A stretch of 24,380 nucleotides of DNA from JBGTBQ01 sp041749275 (lineage in GTDB: Bacteria > Acidobacteriota > Blastocatellia > Pyrinomonadales > Pyrinomonadaceae). This document shows positions 1 through 8,505 of this stretch, piece after piece. The stretch is taken from assembly GCA_041749275.1 (NCBI GenBank), contig JBGTBQ010000061.1, positions 1-24,380 on the forward strand. The letters run 5' to 3'. The notes beneath the pieces were generated by a model, which saw only the letters and a list, made by a program, of their open reading frames with translations, ran no database searches and was not told the origin of the DNA. The first letter of the stretch is position 1; every line of letters begins with the position of its first letter. The translations under genes were made by a program, and so were the position numbers.

Positions 1-326
1 GCGTTCGGGTCCGTCGGTTGCGCGGCGGCGTCCGCGGCCTGCACGACTTCAGGCGGCGGCGCGCTCTGTCGCTGCGCGGCGCGATGGCGCTCAAGCTCGT
101 TGTAGTGGGCTTCGTCGTTCGCGGAGTGACGCTGTGCGAAGAGGAGATACGCATAGCCGACTGAGAGCAGGACGACGGCGAGCGTGCCTAAGACCTTCAC
201 CTGCATGTCCGTGCCCCGCCGCGTCCACAGCAGCACGAGTCCGAGCGGCGGCAGCACGACGAGAGCGGCGATGAGGAACGGCCACGAGCGATACCACACG
301 GTTGACTCCGGAACTTGTTCAAACAT
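1..326 (-). CDS. Small membrane protein, two predicted TM helices, cut by window edge
   Basis: An open frame runs from an ATG at 326 to the left window edge without a stop (108 codons seen). A GGAG lies nine bases before the ATG, which supports this start. The translation begins MFEQVPESTVWYRSWPF. Hydrophobic segments at about residues 15-35 and 45-64 are separated by a short basic loop (WTRRGTD). A charged stretch (NDEAHYNELERHRAAQRQ) follows, then an Ala/Pro-rich tail. This looks like a two-helix inner-membrane protein with a soluble C-terminal part. I do not recognise the family, and the C-terminus lies outside the window. Confidence 0.6.
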   Translation of the reverse strand, partial: MFEQVPESTVWYRSWPFLIAALVVLPPLGLVLLWTRRGTDMQVKVLGTLAVVLLSVGYAYLLFAQRHSANDEAHYNELERHRAAQRQSAPPPEVVQAADAAAQPTDPN

Positions 327-433
327 TGTCAGTCGCTCCAGTCAGAAAGGGAAAAGGAAAAGCTTGCTTTCCGAGTTTAGACGTTCGAGATTAACTCACA
401 GTTCCATCTTTGTTGTCACCACGCAGCCACACG

Positions 434-540
434 GAGAAGGACGTTAAAACGCCCTTCAACTAATTGTGGACATCGCCCCAGCCGTCGAACGGCTGGTCTA
501 TCCGCCCTGACGGGAAAGCCGTCTGAAGACGGCTGATTCA
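434..540. repeat. Palindromic (REP-like) repeat block, copy A
   Basis: Three short palindromes lie in a row: GAAGG-CGTT-type at 435-456, CCAGCCGT-CGA-ACGGCTGG at 478-496, and AGCCGTC-TGAA-GACGGCT at 517-534. The same series, in the same order and orientation, recurs at 2112-2209 on the other side of the propeller gene. The structure resembles REP elements mobilised by RAYT (Y1) transposases; no such transposase is in the window. Confidence 0.7.
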
Positions 541-574
541 GCCTTCTTCATCCCCTAACACCCGGCCCCCGGCT

Positions 575-1927
575 TTACTTCTTGCCAATGGCGTACAGGT
601 GTTTTTCAGCGCGAATGAAAAGCCTGCCGTCGGCGATGGCGGGCGAGGCATAGACCGGCTCGCCGATAGTGTTGGTGCGGATGATTTCGTGCTGCGGGCC
701 GGCCTTGATGACGAAGGTGTCGCCGTCCTCGCTCGTCAGCAGGAGTTTGCCGTCGTAGGCGACGGGCGAGGCCGTGAAGGTCGCGGGGACGGGCGGGCGT
801 CCGCCCTCGTACTTGACTTCGCCGGTGCGCGCGTCGAGACAGGTCAGCACGCCGCGGTCGGTCGTGAGATAAAAGTAGCCGTCGTAGTAGATCGGCGAAG
901 GGACGTAGGCAGTGCCCTTCGCGTACTTCCAGACGATGCTCTTCGTGTCCGTCACGTCACCGCTCCCACCGAGGCGGATGGCGAAGGCGGTCTTCACCGG
1001 ATAACCGGCGGAGACGTAGACCATCTCGCGCGAGGCGACGGGCGACGGGATGGCGTTGCTGTCCACGCCCTTGCTGCGCCACAACTCCTTGCCGGTCGCC
1101 GGGTCGTAGGCGACGATGAATTCGTTGCCGACCGTAATCATCTCCGTGCGCCGGCCCGTGTTGACCAGCAGCGGCGTCGTCCAACTGACCTGCACCTTGC
1201 GCGGCGTCTTCCACACCTGCTTGCCGGTCTTCGCATCAAGGCCGACGATGAATGAGTCCACGCCGTCCTCTTCGTCGGCCTGCACGATAACGAGGTTGCC
1301 GAAGACGACGAGCGACGTGCCGGTGCCCATGCCGCCGGTGCCGAGTTTGCCGAGGTCAACCTTCCACGCGAGCTTGCCGTTGAAGTCGTGCGCGTAGAGA
1401 CCTTCGCTGCCGAAGAAGGAGAAGACGTGCTTGCCGTCGGTCGCCGGGGTCGAGGCCGCGTAGGAACTCTTGCGGTGGCGGTCGTCATGTGGCGTGCCCT
1501 CCCACGCCGTCGTCTCCCACAGAATCTTGCCCGTGTCGCGGTCGAGCGCGATGACCTTGAAGGCGTGCTTGCGGTCGGCGCCGAAGCTTTCGGGGTGCGC
1601 CCACTCCTTGCCGTTGACCATGTGCTTCATGGCCTTCGCGCCGGGGACGACCGGCCCCTCGACGGCGGTCGTCAGAAAGACGCGCTTGCCCCACACGATG
1701 GGCGACGAGTGGCCGCGCCCGGTGATGGGCGTCTTCCACAGGATGTTCTTGTCAACGGCCCACTCCTCCGGCAGATTCTTCTCCGCCGAGACGCCGGAGC
1801 CTTCCGGCCCGCGCCACGCCGGCCAGTTCGAGCCGGCGACGGATGCATCGGCGTTCGAGTAAAAGAAAATGCATGACGCCACGACGAGAGCGGCGAGGGC
1901 GAAGAAGATTTTGGCTGACGGTTTCAC
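575..1927 (-). CDS. Exported PQQ-type beta-propeller repeat protein
   Basis: 450 residues from a GTG start with AAGGA about nine bases upstream. The N-terminus has a hydrophobic signal segment (about residues 7-24). V-A-S-C at 16-19 could be a lipobox, but hydrophobic residues continue after the Cys, so signal peptidase I is equally possible. The mature part opens with N-W-P-A-W-R-G (34-40), then repeated propeller strands of the type A-x-D-x-x-T-G-K-x-x-W, ending in L-Y-A-I-G-K-K. This is a BamB/PQQ-repeat propeller in fold. No vicinal Cys pair or other quinoprotein dehydrogenase hallmark is visible, so PQQ binding and enzymatic activity should not be assumed. It is a close paralogue of the gene at 2286-3653 and lies downstream of it on the same strand, separated by about 360 bases of palindromic repeats. 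The substrate is unknown; a periplasmic or surface location is likely. Confidence 0.88.
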   Translation of the reverse strand: MKPSAKIFFALAALVVASCIFFYSNADASVAGSNWPAWRGPEGSGVSAEKNLPEEWAVDKNILWKTPITGRGHSSPIVWGKRVFLTTAVEGPVVPGAKAMKHMVNGKEWAHPESFGADRKHAFKVIALDRDTGKILWETTAWEGTPHDDRHRKSSYAASTPATDGKHVFSFFGSEGLYAHDFNGKLAWKVDLGKLGTGGMGTGTSLVVFGNLVIVQADEEDGVDSFIVGLDAKTGKQVWKTPRKVQVSWTTPLLVNTGRRTEMITVGNEFIVAYDPATGKELWRSKGVDSNAIPSPVASREMVYVSAGYPVKTAFAIRLGGSGDVTDTKSIVWKYAKGTAYVPSPIYYDGYFYLTTDRGVLTCLDARTGEVKYEGGRPPVPATFTASPVAYDGKLLLTSEDGDTFVIKAGPQHEIIRTNTIGEPVYASPAIADGRLFIRAEKHLYAIGKK

Positions 1928-1985
1928 GGTTCGAGTTCCTTTGTTTGTCGGTTCGGGCGTTGCCCTGATTGTGTTGATGTGTCGA

Positions 1986-2212
1986 AAGCCTCGTTCACGA
2001 GGCTTGCCCGCGAGGGCAGGTAGCCCGGCGATTCATCGCCGGGTCAGCGCGGGGTCAAATCCCTCAGCCCGTTTTAACGGGCTTCATCTGATCGGCTTAA
2101 GCCATCTGAAGGAAGGACGTTAAAACGCCCTCCCTGCCAAACCGCAACCAGTTTCCCAGCCATGAACGGCTGGGCTATTTGCCCTGCGGGAAAGACGGCT
2201 GAAGCCGCCTTG
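1986..2212. repeat. Palindromic (REP-like) repeat block, copy B, extended
   Basis: This fills most of the gap between two propeller genes. Successive palindromes are AAGCCTCG-TTCA-CGAGGCTT (1986-2005), GCCC-GCGA-GGGC (2006-2017), CCCGGCGA-TTCA-TCGCCGGG (2024-2043), AGCCCGTT-TT-AACGGGCT (2066-2083), GGCTTAAGCC (2094-2103), a GGACGTTAAAACGCCC unit (about 2115-2130), CCCAGCC-ATGAAC-GGCTGGG (2155-2174), and a GACGGCTGAAGCCGCC unit (2194-2209). The last three match copy A at 434-540. No coding frame is apparent here. Confidence 0.75.
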
Positions 2213-2285
2213 ATTTAAACCTCGCCGAAATCTCATTTCGAGCAGAGAGCGCCGCCTCATTCGACTGATATGAAATCAACGATTC

Positions 2286-3653
2286 TCACTTCGCGGCCTT
2301 CGTCTGCACCGGCGCGCTCTCGGCGATGGCGAAGAGATGCTTTATGCCACGCACGAAGAGCACGCCGTCGGAGATGGCGGGCGTCGCCATCATCACTTCG
2401 CCCATCGGGTTCGTGGAGAGCAGTTCGTGCTTCGCGCCGGCCTTGAAGACGAAGACTTCGCCGTCCTCGCTCGACAGATAAATCTTGCCGTCGGCGGCGA
2501 CGGGCGAGGCGGTGAACGCGCCGCCCTTGCCGGCGATGCGCTCGCGGTAGACCTGCGCGCCGGTCTTCGCGTCGTAAGCCGTCACCACGCCCTGATTCGA
2601 CACCGTATAGAGGTGCTCGCCATAAACGACCGGCGTCGGCATATAGGGGCCGCCGCGCTGCTTGCTCCACGCGATGAACTCCGAAGACTCCTTGCCGTCC
2701 TTAAGCGTGATGTCGCCCGACGCGCCGGGCTTGATGGCGTAGATGGGCTGGATGGGCGCGTAGCCGCTGGTCACAAAAATCAAGTCGTGCGCGACGAAGG
2801 GCGTCGGCGTCGTAATCTCCGACATCGGGCCGAACTTCCACAACTCCTTGCCCGTCAGCGGATCGTAGCCGCGCACGGCGTGCGCGCCGTTCGTAATCAA
2901 CTCGGCGCGCGTCTTGCCCTCGTAGACGGTCGGCGTGCTCCATCCCGAAAGCTCGCCCTCGCGCATCGTCTTCCAGACCTGCTTGCCGGTCTTCAAATCA
3001 TATCCGGCGATGAAAGAGTCTTTCTGCACGTCGGCCTGCACGATGACGAGATTCTTGTAGATGACGGGCGAGCTGCCGTGCTCCCATTGATAATCGGGGT
3101 CGTAGAACCAGCCCGAATCGAGCACGCCGAGGTCTTGCCGCCAGAGGAGCTTGCCCTTCATGTCGTAAGCGTAGAGACCGTGCGAGCCGAAGAGCGCGAC
3201 GACGGTGCGCCCGTCCGTCGCCGGGGTCGAGTCGGCGTGCGTGGACTTCGGATGCCGCTTCACTTTCGGCAGCCCTTCGTAAGCGACACGCTCCCACAGA
3301 ATTTTGCCCGTCGCTTTGTCGAGCGCGTAGAGCTTCCACGTGTGCTTCGGGTCGTCCTTCACCGGAGCCACGTCGCCATAAAGGCCGAAACGCGTCTCAT
3401 CTTTTGTCGCGCTCGTGACGGCGGTCGTGACGAAGACCGTGTTGCCCCACACGACCGGAGACGAATGGCCGAGGCCCGGAATCGGCATCTTCCAACGGAC
3501 GCCCACGGACTTTTCGCCGTCCCACTTGACGGGCGCGGGCTTGCCATCGGCGACGCCCGTCGCCCCCGCGCCGCGAAACTGCGGCCAGTTCTGCGCGCGC
3601 GCAACGGAAGCGATGAGAAGCAGGCAGACGAGTGAGAGTGCGAATCGTTTCAT
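2286..3653 (-). CDS. Exported PQQ-type beta-propeller repeat protein
   Basis: 455 residues from the ATG at 3653, which has GAGG six bases upstream. An in-frame TTG at 3665 lies inside that ribosome binding site region and is less likely. The signal peptide is MKRFALSLVCLLLIASVARA with a clean A-R-A cleavage site near residue 20. The mature protein starts Q-N-W-P-Q-F-R-G, followed by propeller blades with D-x-x-T-G-K-x-x-W motifs across the length. The last segment reads T-A-S-P-V-A-A-D-G-K then S-S-E-D-G-E-V-F-V-F-K-A-G, and the tail is Lys/Ala rich (Q-T-K-A-A-K). That ending is almost the same as the mini-protein at 10228-10506. It is probably periplasmic. The fold assignment is firm; the ligand and function are unknown. 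Confidence 0.88.
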   Translation of the reverse strand: MKRFALSLVCLLLIASVARAQNWPQFRGAGATGVADGKPAPVKWDGEKSVGVRWKMPIPGLGHSSPVVWGNTVFVTTAVTSATKDETRFGLYGDVAPVKDDPKHTWKLYALDKATGKILWERVAYEGLPKVKRHPKSTHADSTPATDGRTVVALFGSHGLYAYDMKGKLLWRQDLGVLDSGWFYDPDYQWEHGSSPVIYKNLVIVQADVQKDSFIAGYDLKTGKQVWKTMREGELSGWSTPTVYEGKTRAELITNGAHAVRGYDPLTGKELWKFGPMSEITTPTPFVAHDLIFVTSGYAPIQPIYAIKPGASGDITLKDGKESSEFIAWSKQRGGPYMPTPVVYGEHLYTVSNQGVVTAYDAKTGAQVYRERIAGKGGAFTASPVAADGKIYLSSEDGEVFVFKAGAKHELLSTNPMGEVMMATPAISDGVLFVRGIKHLFAIAESAPVQTKAAK

Positions 3654-3708
3654 CTTTAACCTCAAAGGACAGTAGGGAGCGGACGGCAGACAGTCAAAGC
3701 GATTTAAG

Positions 3709-3726
3709 AATTTGAAATCTCAAATT
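3709..3726. repeat. AT-rich hairpin near the 5' side of the 2286-3653 gene
   Basis: A 7-bp stem AATTTGA (3709-3715) pairs with TCAAATT (3720-3726) around the loop AATC. It lies between the ankyrin gene stop (3765) and the start of the next minus-strand gene (3653). No T-tract follows in the minus-strand direction, so a terminator role is uncertain; it may be part of a promoter or operator. Confidence 0.35.
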
Positions 3727-3764
3727 TGAAAACAGGGCTTTCTTAACCGCCCGCCGCGGGTTGT

Positions 3765-4583
3765 TTACTCTTGTTTCTTGTACGCGGTCGTGTTCGGCCC
3801 CTGCTTGACCGAAAGGCCCGTGACCTTGTCGCCCTCGACGATGAAGGTGACGACGATGCCGTCGAAAGCGACGGGTCTGAAAGTTGTCCGATCAACCGCG
3901 AGCAGGGCGAACGTCCTCTGGCCGGTCGGCGTGGCGGAGAGCTTTCCGTCCGCGAGCGTGATCGTGATGTCGCCGCCCTGTTCGGGCTTGTACTTGCCGG
4001 CGTAGGTGGCAAGCGTCGCGGCGTCAACCTCGAACGGCGGCTGCGCGCCGGCCTTCTTGAGCAACTCGACGAGATCGGGCTTGCCGGCCTCGGTCGCCGC
4101 GACGAGCGCGGAGGTCAGGGTCGTGGGCGTGGCTCCGCCTTTGTCGAGGGCGACGCGGATCATCTCAGTGTTGCCTTCGCGCGCGCCCGTCATCAACACT
4201 TCATCAACCGTGCCCCCGCCCTTGGCGAGCAGCGCGCGCACCACCTCGACGTGATTGTTGTTGAGCGCCCACGTCATCGCCGTCGCGCCGTAGAAGGTAT
4301 CCTTGACGCTCACGTCGGCGCCCTTGTCGAGCAGTAGTTTGACGATCTCGGTGTGGCCCCGCTCGGCGGCCTTGAAGAGCGCGGTCGCGCCGTAACGGAA
4401 CTTGGCGTTCACGTCGGCGCCCTTGTCGAGCAGCGTCTTGACCGCGACCGGATCGCCCTTGCGGACGGCTTCGTAGAACTGATCGTTGAGCGTCTGCTTG
4501 GCGGCGTCCTGCGAATATGCGGCGAGGGGCGAAGCGGCGGCGAGGAGCAGTAGCACGAGGGCGAGTAGTCTGGAAGTCATCAT
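3765..4583 (-). CDS. Secreted ankyrin-repeat protein with C-terminal beta domain
   Basis: 272 residues from tandem ATGs at 4583/4580. GGAG lies five bases before the first, and the sequence upstream of this point in the open frame has no signal-peptide character. The signal peptide is about residues 1-23 (MMTSRLLALVLLLLAAASPLA). About four ankyrin units follow (about 30-180), with clear G-A-T-A-L-F-K-A-A-E-R-G-H and L-L-L-D-K-G-A-D-V-N type motifs. A C-terminal domain of about 85 residues (F-E-V-D-A-A-T-L-A-T-Y-A-G-K-Y onward) resembles the beta-rich domain found after many serine hydrolases and ankyrin proteins (DUF3471-like). It probably binds a protein partner in the periplasm. It is transcribed toward the two minus-strand propeller genes and may share their regulation. 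Confidence 0.85.
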   Translation of the reverse strand: MMTSRLLALVLLLLAAASPLAAYSQDAAKQTLNDQFYEAVRKGDPVAVKTLLDKGADVNAKFRYGATALFKAAERGHTEIVKLLLDKGADVSVKDTFYGATAMTWALNNNHVEVVRALLAKGGGTVDEVLMTGAREGNTEMIRVALDKGGATPTTLTSALVAATEAGKPDLVELLKKAGAQPPFEVDAATLATYAGKYKPEQGGDITITLADGKLSATPTGQRTFALLAVDRTTFRPVAFDGIVVTFIVEGDKVTGLSVKQGPNTTAYKKQE

Positions 4584-4976
4584 CTTCACTCCGAAAAAAC
4601 CGGTCGGTCTCAACCCGTTGTCCTGAAGTCTCGCGGTCGGTCGCACGTCTCAACCAAGAGTCTCCGAGGCAACGTCTGGACAGTGTGGTCAATTGAAATC
4701 AAGTTGGTCGCGCGGCGCGCACGAATTTGGAGCGACCCGATTCTACAACGCAGTGAAACGCACGAGCGCGTGTGTAAGTTTCTTTTTACGACATTTTTAC
4801 AACATTTGCATTCCGATCAGCCATAATGTTCGTTCGCCACAGATGAAGGTTTGACGCGCCTTTTCGGCACGCCCGCACGCGGACAAGCGCCCGACGGAAA
4901 AATGTTTTAGACTAGAGGGTCGCGTCTCCCTATTTCATACACATTCCAAAAAAGCTAACACAAAGGCGAAGGAAAC
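4584..4976. promoter_or_regulatory. Divergent intergenic region between ankyrin and propeller/LamG genes
   Basis: This 393-base gap separates divergent genes and so should carry promoters for both strands. It contains the most AT-rich stretch nearby (about 4778-4830), with two similar segments, ACGACATTTTTAC and ACAACATTTGCAT, and a CATAAT at 4822-4827 that could be a -10 element. The nearest TTTACA is 20 bases upstream, longer than usual spacing, so I cannot name a promoter with confidence. No coding frame or strong hairpin was seen. Confidence 0.3.
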
Positions 4977-7217
4977 ATGACGATGAGCATTCGCGCCGGA
5001 CGGAACTTGACCGTTGCACTACTCTTGCTGCTTCCGCTCTTCTCCCCGGTTGTCTCTTCGGACGCGAGCGCGCCCGTCTCCGCGAGCGATTGGGCCGAGT
5101 GGCGCGGGCCGGCGCGTGATGGCGTCTCGATGGAAAAGAACCTGCCCGTCAAGTGGTCGCCCGCGGGCGAGGGGTTGGCGTGGAAGGCGCCCTACGGTGG
5201 TCGCTCGACGCCGGTCGTCGTGGGCGACCGGCTCTACCTGCAAAACGTCGCGGGCAAGGGCGAGTCTTTGCAGGAGCGCATCACGGCCTTCAACGCCGAC
5301 ACGGGGAAGGTTTTGTGGGAGCACAAGTTCAACATCTACTTGTCGGACGCGCCGCCGCACCGCATCGGTTGGGCGTCGCCGGCGGGCGACCCGGCGACCG
5401 GCAACGTCTACGCGCACGGCAGCGGCGGGACGGTGCTCGCGCTCTCGAAAGACGGGAAGGTCTTGTGGGAGCGTTCGCTTGGCGAAGACTTCGGATGGCT
5501 GACGACGCACGGCGGGCGCACGATGTCGCCGATCATTGATGGCGACTTGCTGATCGTCACCGGCGTCGCCTTCAGTTGGGGCAGCCACAGCCGCGGGATG
5601 CACCGCATGATCGCCTTCGATAAGAAGACCGGCGAGGTGGTCTGGACGAGCGCGCCGGGTGGTCGCCCCTACGACACGACCTACGCGCCGCCGATCATCG
5701 CCAACGTGAACGGCACGCGCCTGCTCATACAGGGCGGGGCCGACGGGATGATCTACGCCGTCAAGCCGCGGACGGGCGAACCCGTGTGGCGCACCGCCGT
5801 CTCGCAGCGCGGCATCAACACGGGCGTTGTGGTGAAGGGCACAACGGCCATCCTGACCCACAGCGAGGAGAACCTCGAAGGGAGCGAGATGGGGATGCTC
5901 GCCGCCGTGGACGCGACGATGAAGGGCGACATCAAGAAGGAGCAGTACAAGTGGAGCGTGCCGGGATGGCAGGGCGGTTTCTCGACGCCGGTCATTGACG
6001 GCGAACGGCTCTATCAGGTGGACAATGGCGCGAACCTCGGCGCGTTCGACGTGAACACCGGCAAGCAAATCTGGCTTCAGAACCTCGGCACGATTCAGAA
6101 GGCGTCGCCCGTCTTTGCCGACGGCAAGCTCTACGTCGGGACGGAGAATGGCAAGTTCTTCATCATCGAACCCACGGCCACGGGCGCGAAGATTCTCGAC
6201 GAGGATCAACTCGGCACAGAGGCGCAGCCCGAATCCATCATCGCCTCGGTCGCCGTCTCGCACGGTCGCATCTATCTCGTCACTGACGCAGCGCTTTATT
6301 GCATCGGGAAGAAAGCCGTGAACGACGCAGTCGGGATGCATCCGCATCCCGTATTGAGCGACAAAACTACTGCCGCCGCCGTCCCGACTCACGTGCAGGT
6401 CGTCCCCGCCGAAGTAACGTTGAAGCCGGGCGAGAGTGTCCGCTTCCGTGTGCGGCTCTTTGATGAGAGGGGCAATTTCATTCGTGAAGAGAAGGCTGCG
6501 ACGTGGGCGCTCGACAAGCTCAACGGCAAGGCCGAGAACGCGCAGTTCACGGCATCAGCGGACGCCGTGGCGCAAGCGGGCGAGGTGAAGGCGACGGTCG
6601 GCGGCGTGACGGGGGCGGCGCGCGTGCGCGTCATCCCGCCGCTGCCGTGGGATGAGAACTTCGACAAGATGGAAGTGAACACCTTCCCGCAGACGTGGAC
6701 GAACGCGGGGATGAAGTACGCCGTGCGCGAGGTGGACGGCAATAAAGTTCTGGTGAAGACGATTGAAGGCTCGTCGCTCCTGAGCCGCGCTCGTACTTAC
6801 GCGGGGCCGGTGGACTGGTCGAACTACACCGTCGAGGTTGACCTGAAGGCGTTCGAGAAGCGGCGGCAGTTGGGCGACGCGGGCGTGCTCGCGCAGCGCC
6901 ACGCGCTCGTGCTTTTCGGCAACGCGCAGAAGCTCGAAATCTCGCCGTGGCAGCCTGAGACCGAGCGCGTCGCCAGCGTCCCGTTCGCGTGGAAGGCGGA
7001 CACTTGGTATCGTCTGAAGTTGCAGGTTGAGAATTTGCCCGGCGGCAAGGTGCGCGCGCGCGGCAAGGCGTGGCCGGTGGGCGAGGCGGAACCCGCCGCG
7101 TGGCTGGTCGAGCGCACAGACCCCATCGGCAACCGGCAGGGCAGCCCCGGACTCTTTGGCAGCGCGCTGACGGCGGAAATCTTTTTCGACAACCTGAAGG
7201 TCTACCCGAATAAGTAA
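4977..7217 (+). CDS. Exported beta-propeller with Ig-like and C-terminal LamG/DUF1080-like domain
   Basis: 746 residues. AAGGA sits three bases before the first ATG (4977) and nine before an in-frame ATG at 4983, so the true start may be 4983. The signal peptide spans about residues 1-30. The propeller covers about 36-455, beginning D-W-A-E-W-R-G-P and N-L-P-V-K-W like the paralogues and ending in A-L-Y-C-I-G-K-K. A bacterial Ig-like domain (about 478-560, V-P-A-E-V-T-L-K-P-G-E-S-V) follows. The C-terminal domain (about 570-746, with D-W-S-N-Y-T-V-E-V-D-L-K and F-F-D-N-L-K-V-Y near the end) has the concanavalin/LamG-like pattern of DUF1080 (3-keto-disaccharide hydrolase) proteins. The architecture suggests a carbohydrate-related surface or periplasmic role, which is an inference. 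The methyltransferase start is only 21 bases downstream. Confidence 0.85.
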   Translation: MTMSIRAGRNLTVALLLLLPLFSPVVSSDASAPVSASDWAEWRGPARDGVSMEKNLPVKWSPAGEGLAWKAPYGGRSTPVVVGDRLYLQNVAGKGESLQERITAFNADTGKVLWEHKFNIYLSDAPPHRIGWASPAGDPATGNVYAHGSGGTVLALSKDGKVLWERSLGEDFGWLTTHGGRTMSPIIDGDLLIVTGVAFSWGSHSRGMHRMIAFDKKTGEVVWTSAPGGRPYDTTYAPPIIANVNGTRLLIQGGADGMIYAVKPRTGEPVWRTAVSQRGINTGVVVKGTTAILTHSEENLEGSEMGMLAAVDATMKGDIKKEQYKWSVPGWQGGFSTPVIDGERLYQVDNGANLGAFDVNTGKQIWLQNLGTIQKASPVFADGKLYVGTENGKFFIIEPTATGAKILDEDQLGTEAQPESIIASVAVSHGRIYLVTDAALYCIGKKAVNDAVGMHPHPVLSDKTTAAAVPTHVQVVPAEVTLKPGESVRFRVRLFDERGNFIREEKAATWALDKLNGKAENAQFTASADAVAQAGEVKATVGGVTGAARVRVIPPLPWDENFDKMEVNTFPQTWTNAGMKYAVREVDGNKVLVKTIEGSSLLSRARTYAGPVDWSNYTVEVDLKAFEKRRQLGDAGVLAQRHALVLFGNAQKLEISPWQPETERVASVPFAWKADTWYRLKLQVENLPGGKVRARGKAWPVGEAEPAAWLVERTDPIGNRQGSPGLFGSALTAEIFFDNLKVYPNK

Positions 7218-7238
7218 ACCGAAAGCAGGAGCCGAAAC

Positions 7239-8264
7239 ATGACCATTGAAGCGAACGCACCGGCGCAGGAAGGCCCGAATCCGGAACGCATTTTCCAGAC
7301 TCTCAACGCCTATCAGGCGAGCGCGGCGCTCAAGGCCGCCATCGAGTTGGACATCTTCACCGCCATTGGCGAAGGCGAGGACACCGCCGCCGCGCTCGCC
7401 GCGCGTTGCCAAGTCGCGGAGCGCGGGGCGCGCATCCTCTGCGATTACATGACCGTCATGCAGTTGTTGAGCAAAGAGGAGGGGCGCTACCGGCTCACAC
7501 CGGAAGCCGAGATGTTTCTCGACCGTCGCTCCCCGGCCTATCTCGGCGGCATGGTCGGTTTCCTCAGCGGCCCGCACATCACGGGGGCCTTCCAAAGTTT
7601 GACCGATAGCGTCCGCAAGGGCGGGACGACGATGGCGGAGCAAGGCTCGATGACGCCGGAGCACCCGATGTGGGAGGACTTCGCGCGCAGCATGACGGCC
7701 ATGATGGGGCCATCCGCGGAGGCCATCGCTTCAATCGTCGGCGCGGCGGAGATGGAGACGTGTAAGGTGCTCGACATCGCCGCCGGACACGGCATCTTCG
7801 GCATCACCCTCGCGCGCCACAACCCTCGCGCGGAAGTGTATGCGTTGGATTGGCGGAACGTCCTGCCGTTCGCCCGCGCGAACGCCGAAAGCGCGGGCGT
7901 CGCCGAACGCTTCCATGAAATGCCCGGCAGCGCCTTCGAGGTTGACTACGGCGAGGGCTACGACCTCGTCCTGTTCACCAACTTCTTTCACCACTTCGAC
8001 CAGCCGACCTGCGTCACGCTGATGCAAAAGGCCCACGCGGCCTTGAAAGAGGGCGGACGCGCCGTGACGCTCGAATTCGTCCCCGAAGAAGATCGCGTGA
8101 CGCCGCCGCCCGCCGCCGCCTTCGCGCTCGTCATGCTCGGCACGACGCCGGCGGGCGACGCTTATACCTTCGCCGAGTATGAAGGGATGTTCGGTGAGGC
8201 CGGCTTCTCGCGCAGCGAAATTCATCCCTCGCCGCCGGAACAAATCATCGTGTCAGACAAGTGA
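7239..8264 (+). CDS. SAM-dependent O-methyltransferase-like protein
   Basis: 341 residues. AGGAG lies seven bases before the ATG, and the gene starts 21 bases after the propeller/LamG gene, so the two are probably one operon. Residues 15-95 form the winged-helix dimerisation domain typical of the acetylserotonin/hydroxyneurosporene O-methyltransferase family (helical start, R-L-T-P-E-A-E turn). The Rossmann domain has motif I V-L-D-I-A-A-G-H-G-I-F-G (177-188), an acidic ribose-binding D204 in Y-A-L-D-W, and a later F-F-H-H-F-D segment (249-254) at the usual substrate-side position. It is cytoplasmic, with no signal peptide. The methyl acceptor cannot be read from sequence. Such enzymes often act on small aromatic or polyketide-like compounds. 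Confidence 0.85.
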   Translation: MTIEANAPAQEGPNPERIFQTLNAYQASAALKAAIELDIFTAIGEGEDTAAALAARCQVAERGARILCDYMTVMQLLSKEEGRYRLTPEAEMFLDRRSPAYLGGMVGFLSGPHITGAFQSLTDSVRKGGTTMAEQGSMTPEHPMWEDFARSMTAMMGPSAEAIASIVGAAEMETCKVLDIAAGHGIFGITLARHNPRAEVYALDWRNVLPFARANAESAGVAERFHEMPGSAFEVDYGEGYDLVLFTNFFHHFDQPTCVTLMQKAHAALKEGGRAVTLEFVPEEDRVTPPPAAAFALVMLGTTPAGDAYTFAEYEGMFGEAGFSRSEIHPSPPEQIIVSDK

Positions 8265-8310
8265 GAAGATTAGGGCGAGAGGGCGAAGTTGAGTGGAGCG
8301 AGAGTGATGT

Positions 8311-8400
8311 TTCACCACAGAGACACAGAGAGCACAGAGGGAGCACAGAGGAATTCAACTCTCTGTGCATCCTCCGTGTCCTCTGTGTCTCTGTGGTGAA
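8311..8400. repeat. Long inverted repeat, CACAGAG family (copy 1)
   Basis: Perfect 20-bp terminal arms TTCACCACAGAGACACAGAG (8311-8330) and its complement (8381-8400) enclose further imperfect pairing through AGCACAGAGG-type words. It lies in the gap after the methyltransferase gene. Three relatives are at 10062-10179, 14777-14923 and 18665-18796. Confidence 0.8.
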
Positions 8401-8505
8401 TTCTGCACGCCCGGTCATTCAACCCTGAACTGATTCACAACTGGGGGCAGTTAAAAATAAAATGTTCGCCCAGTGAAAAGTGATTCGTTGGAGAATGGAA
8501 GAGAG

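Noticed and set aside
1986..2212. CRISPR array
   Set aside because: The palindromes differ from one another, have irregular spacing and show no uniform spacers; no cas genes are present.
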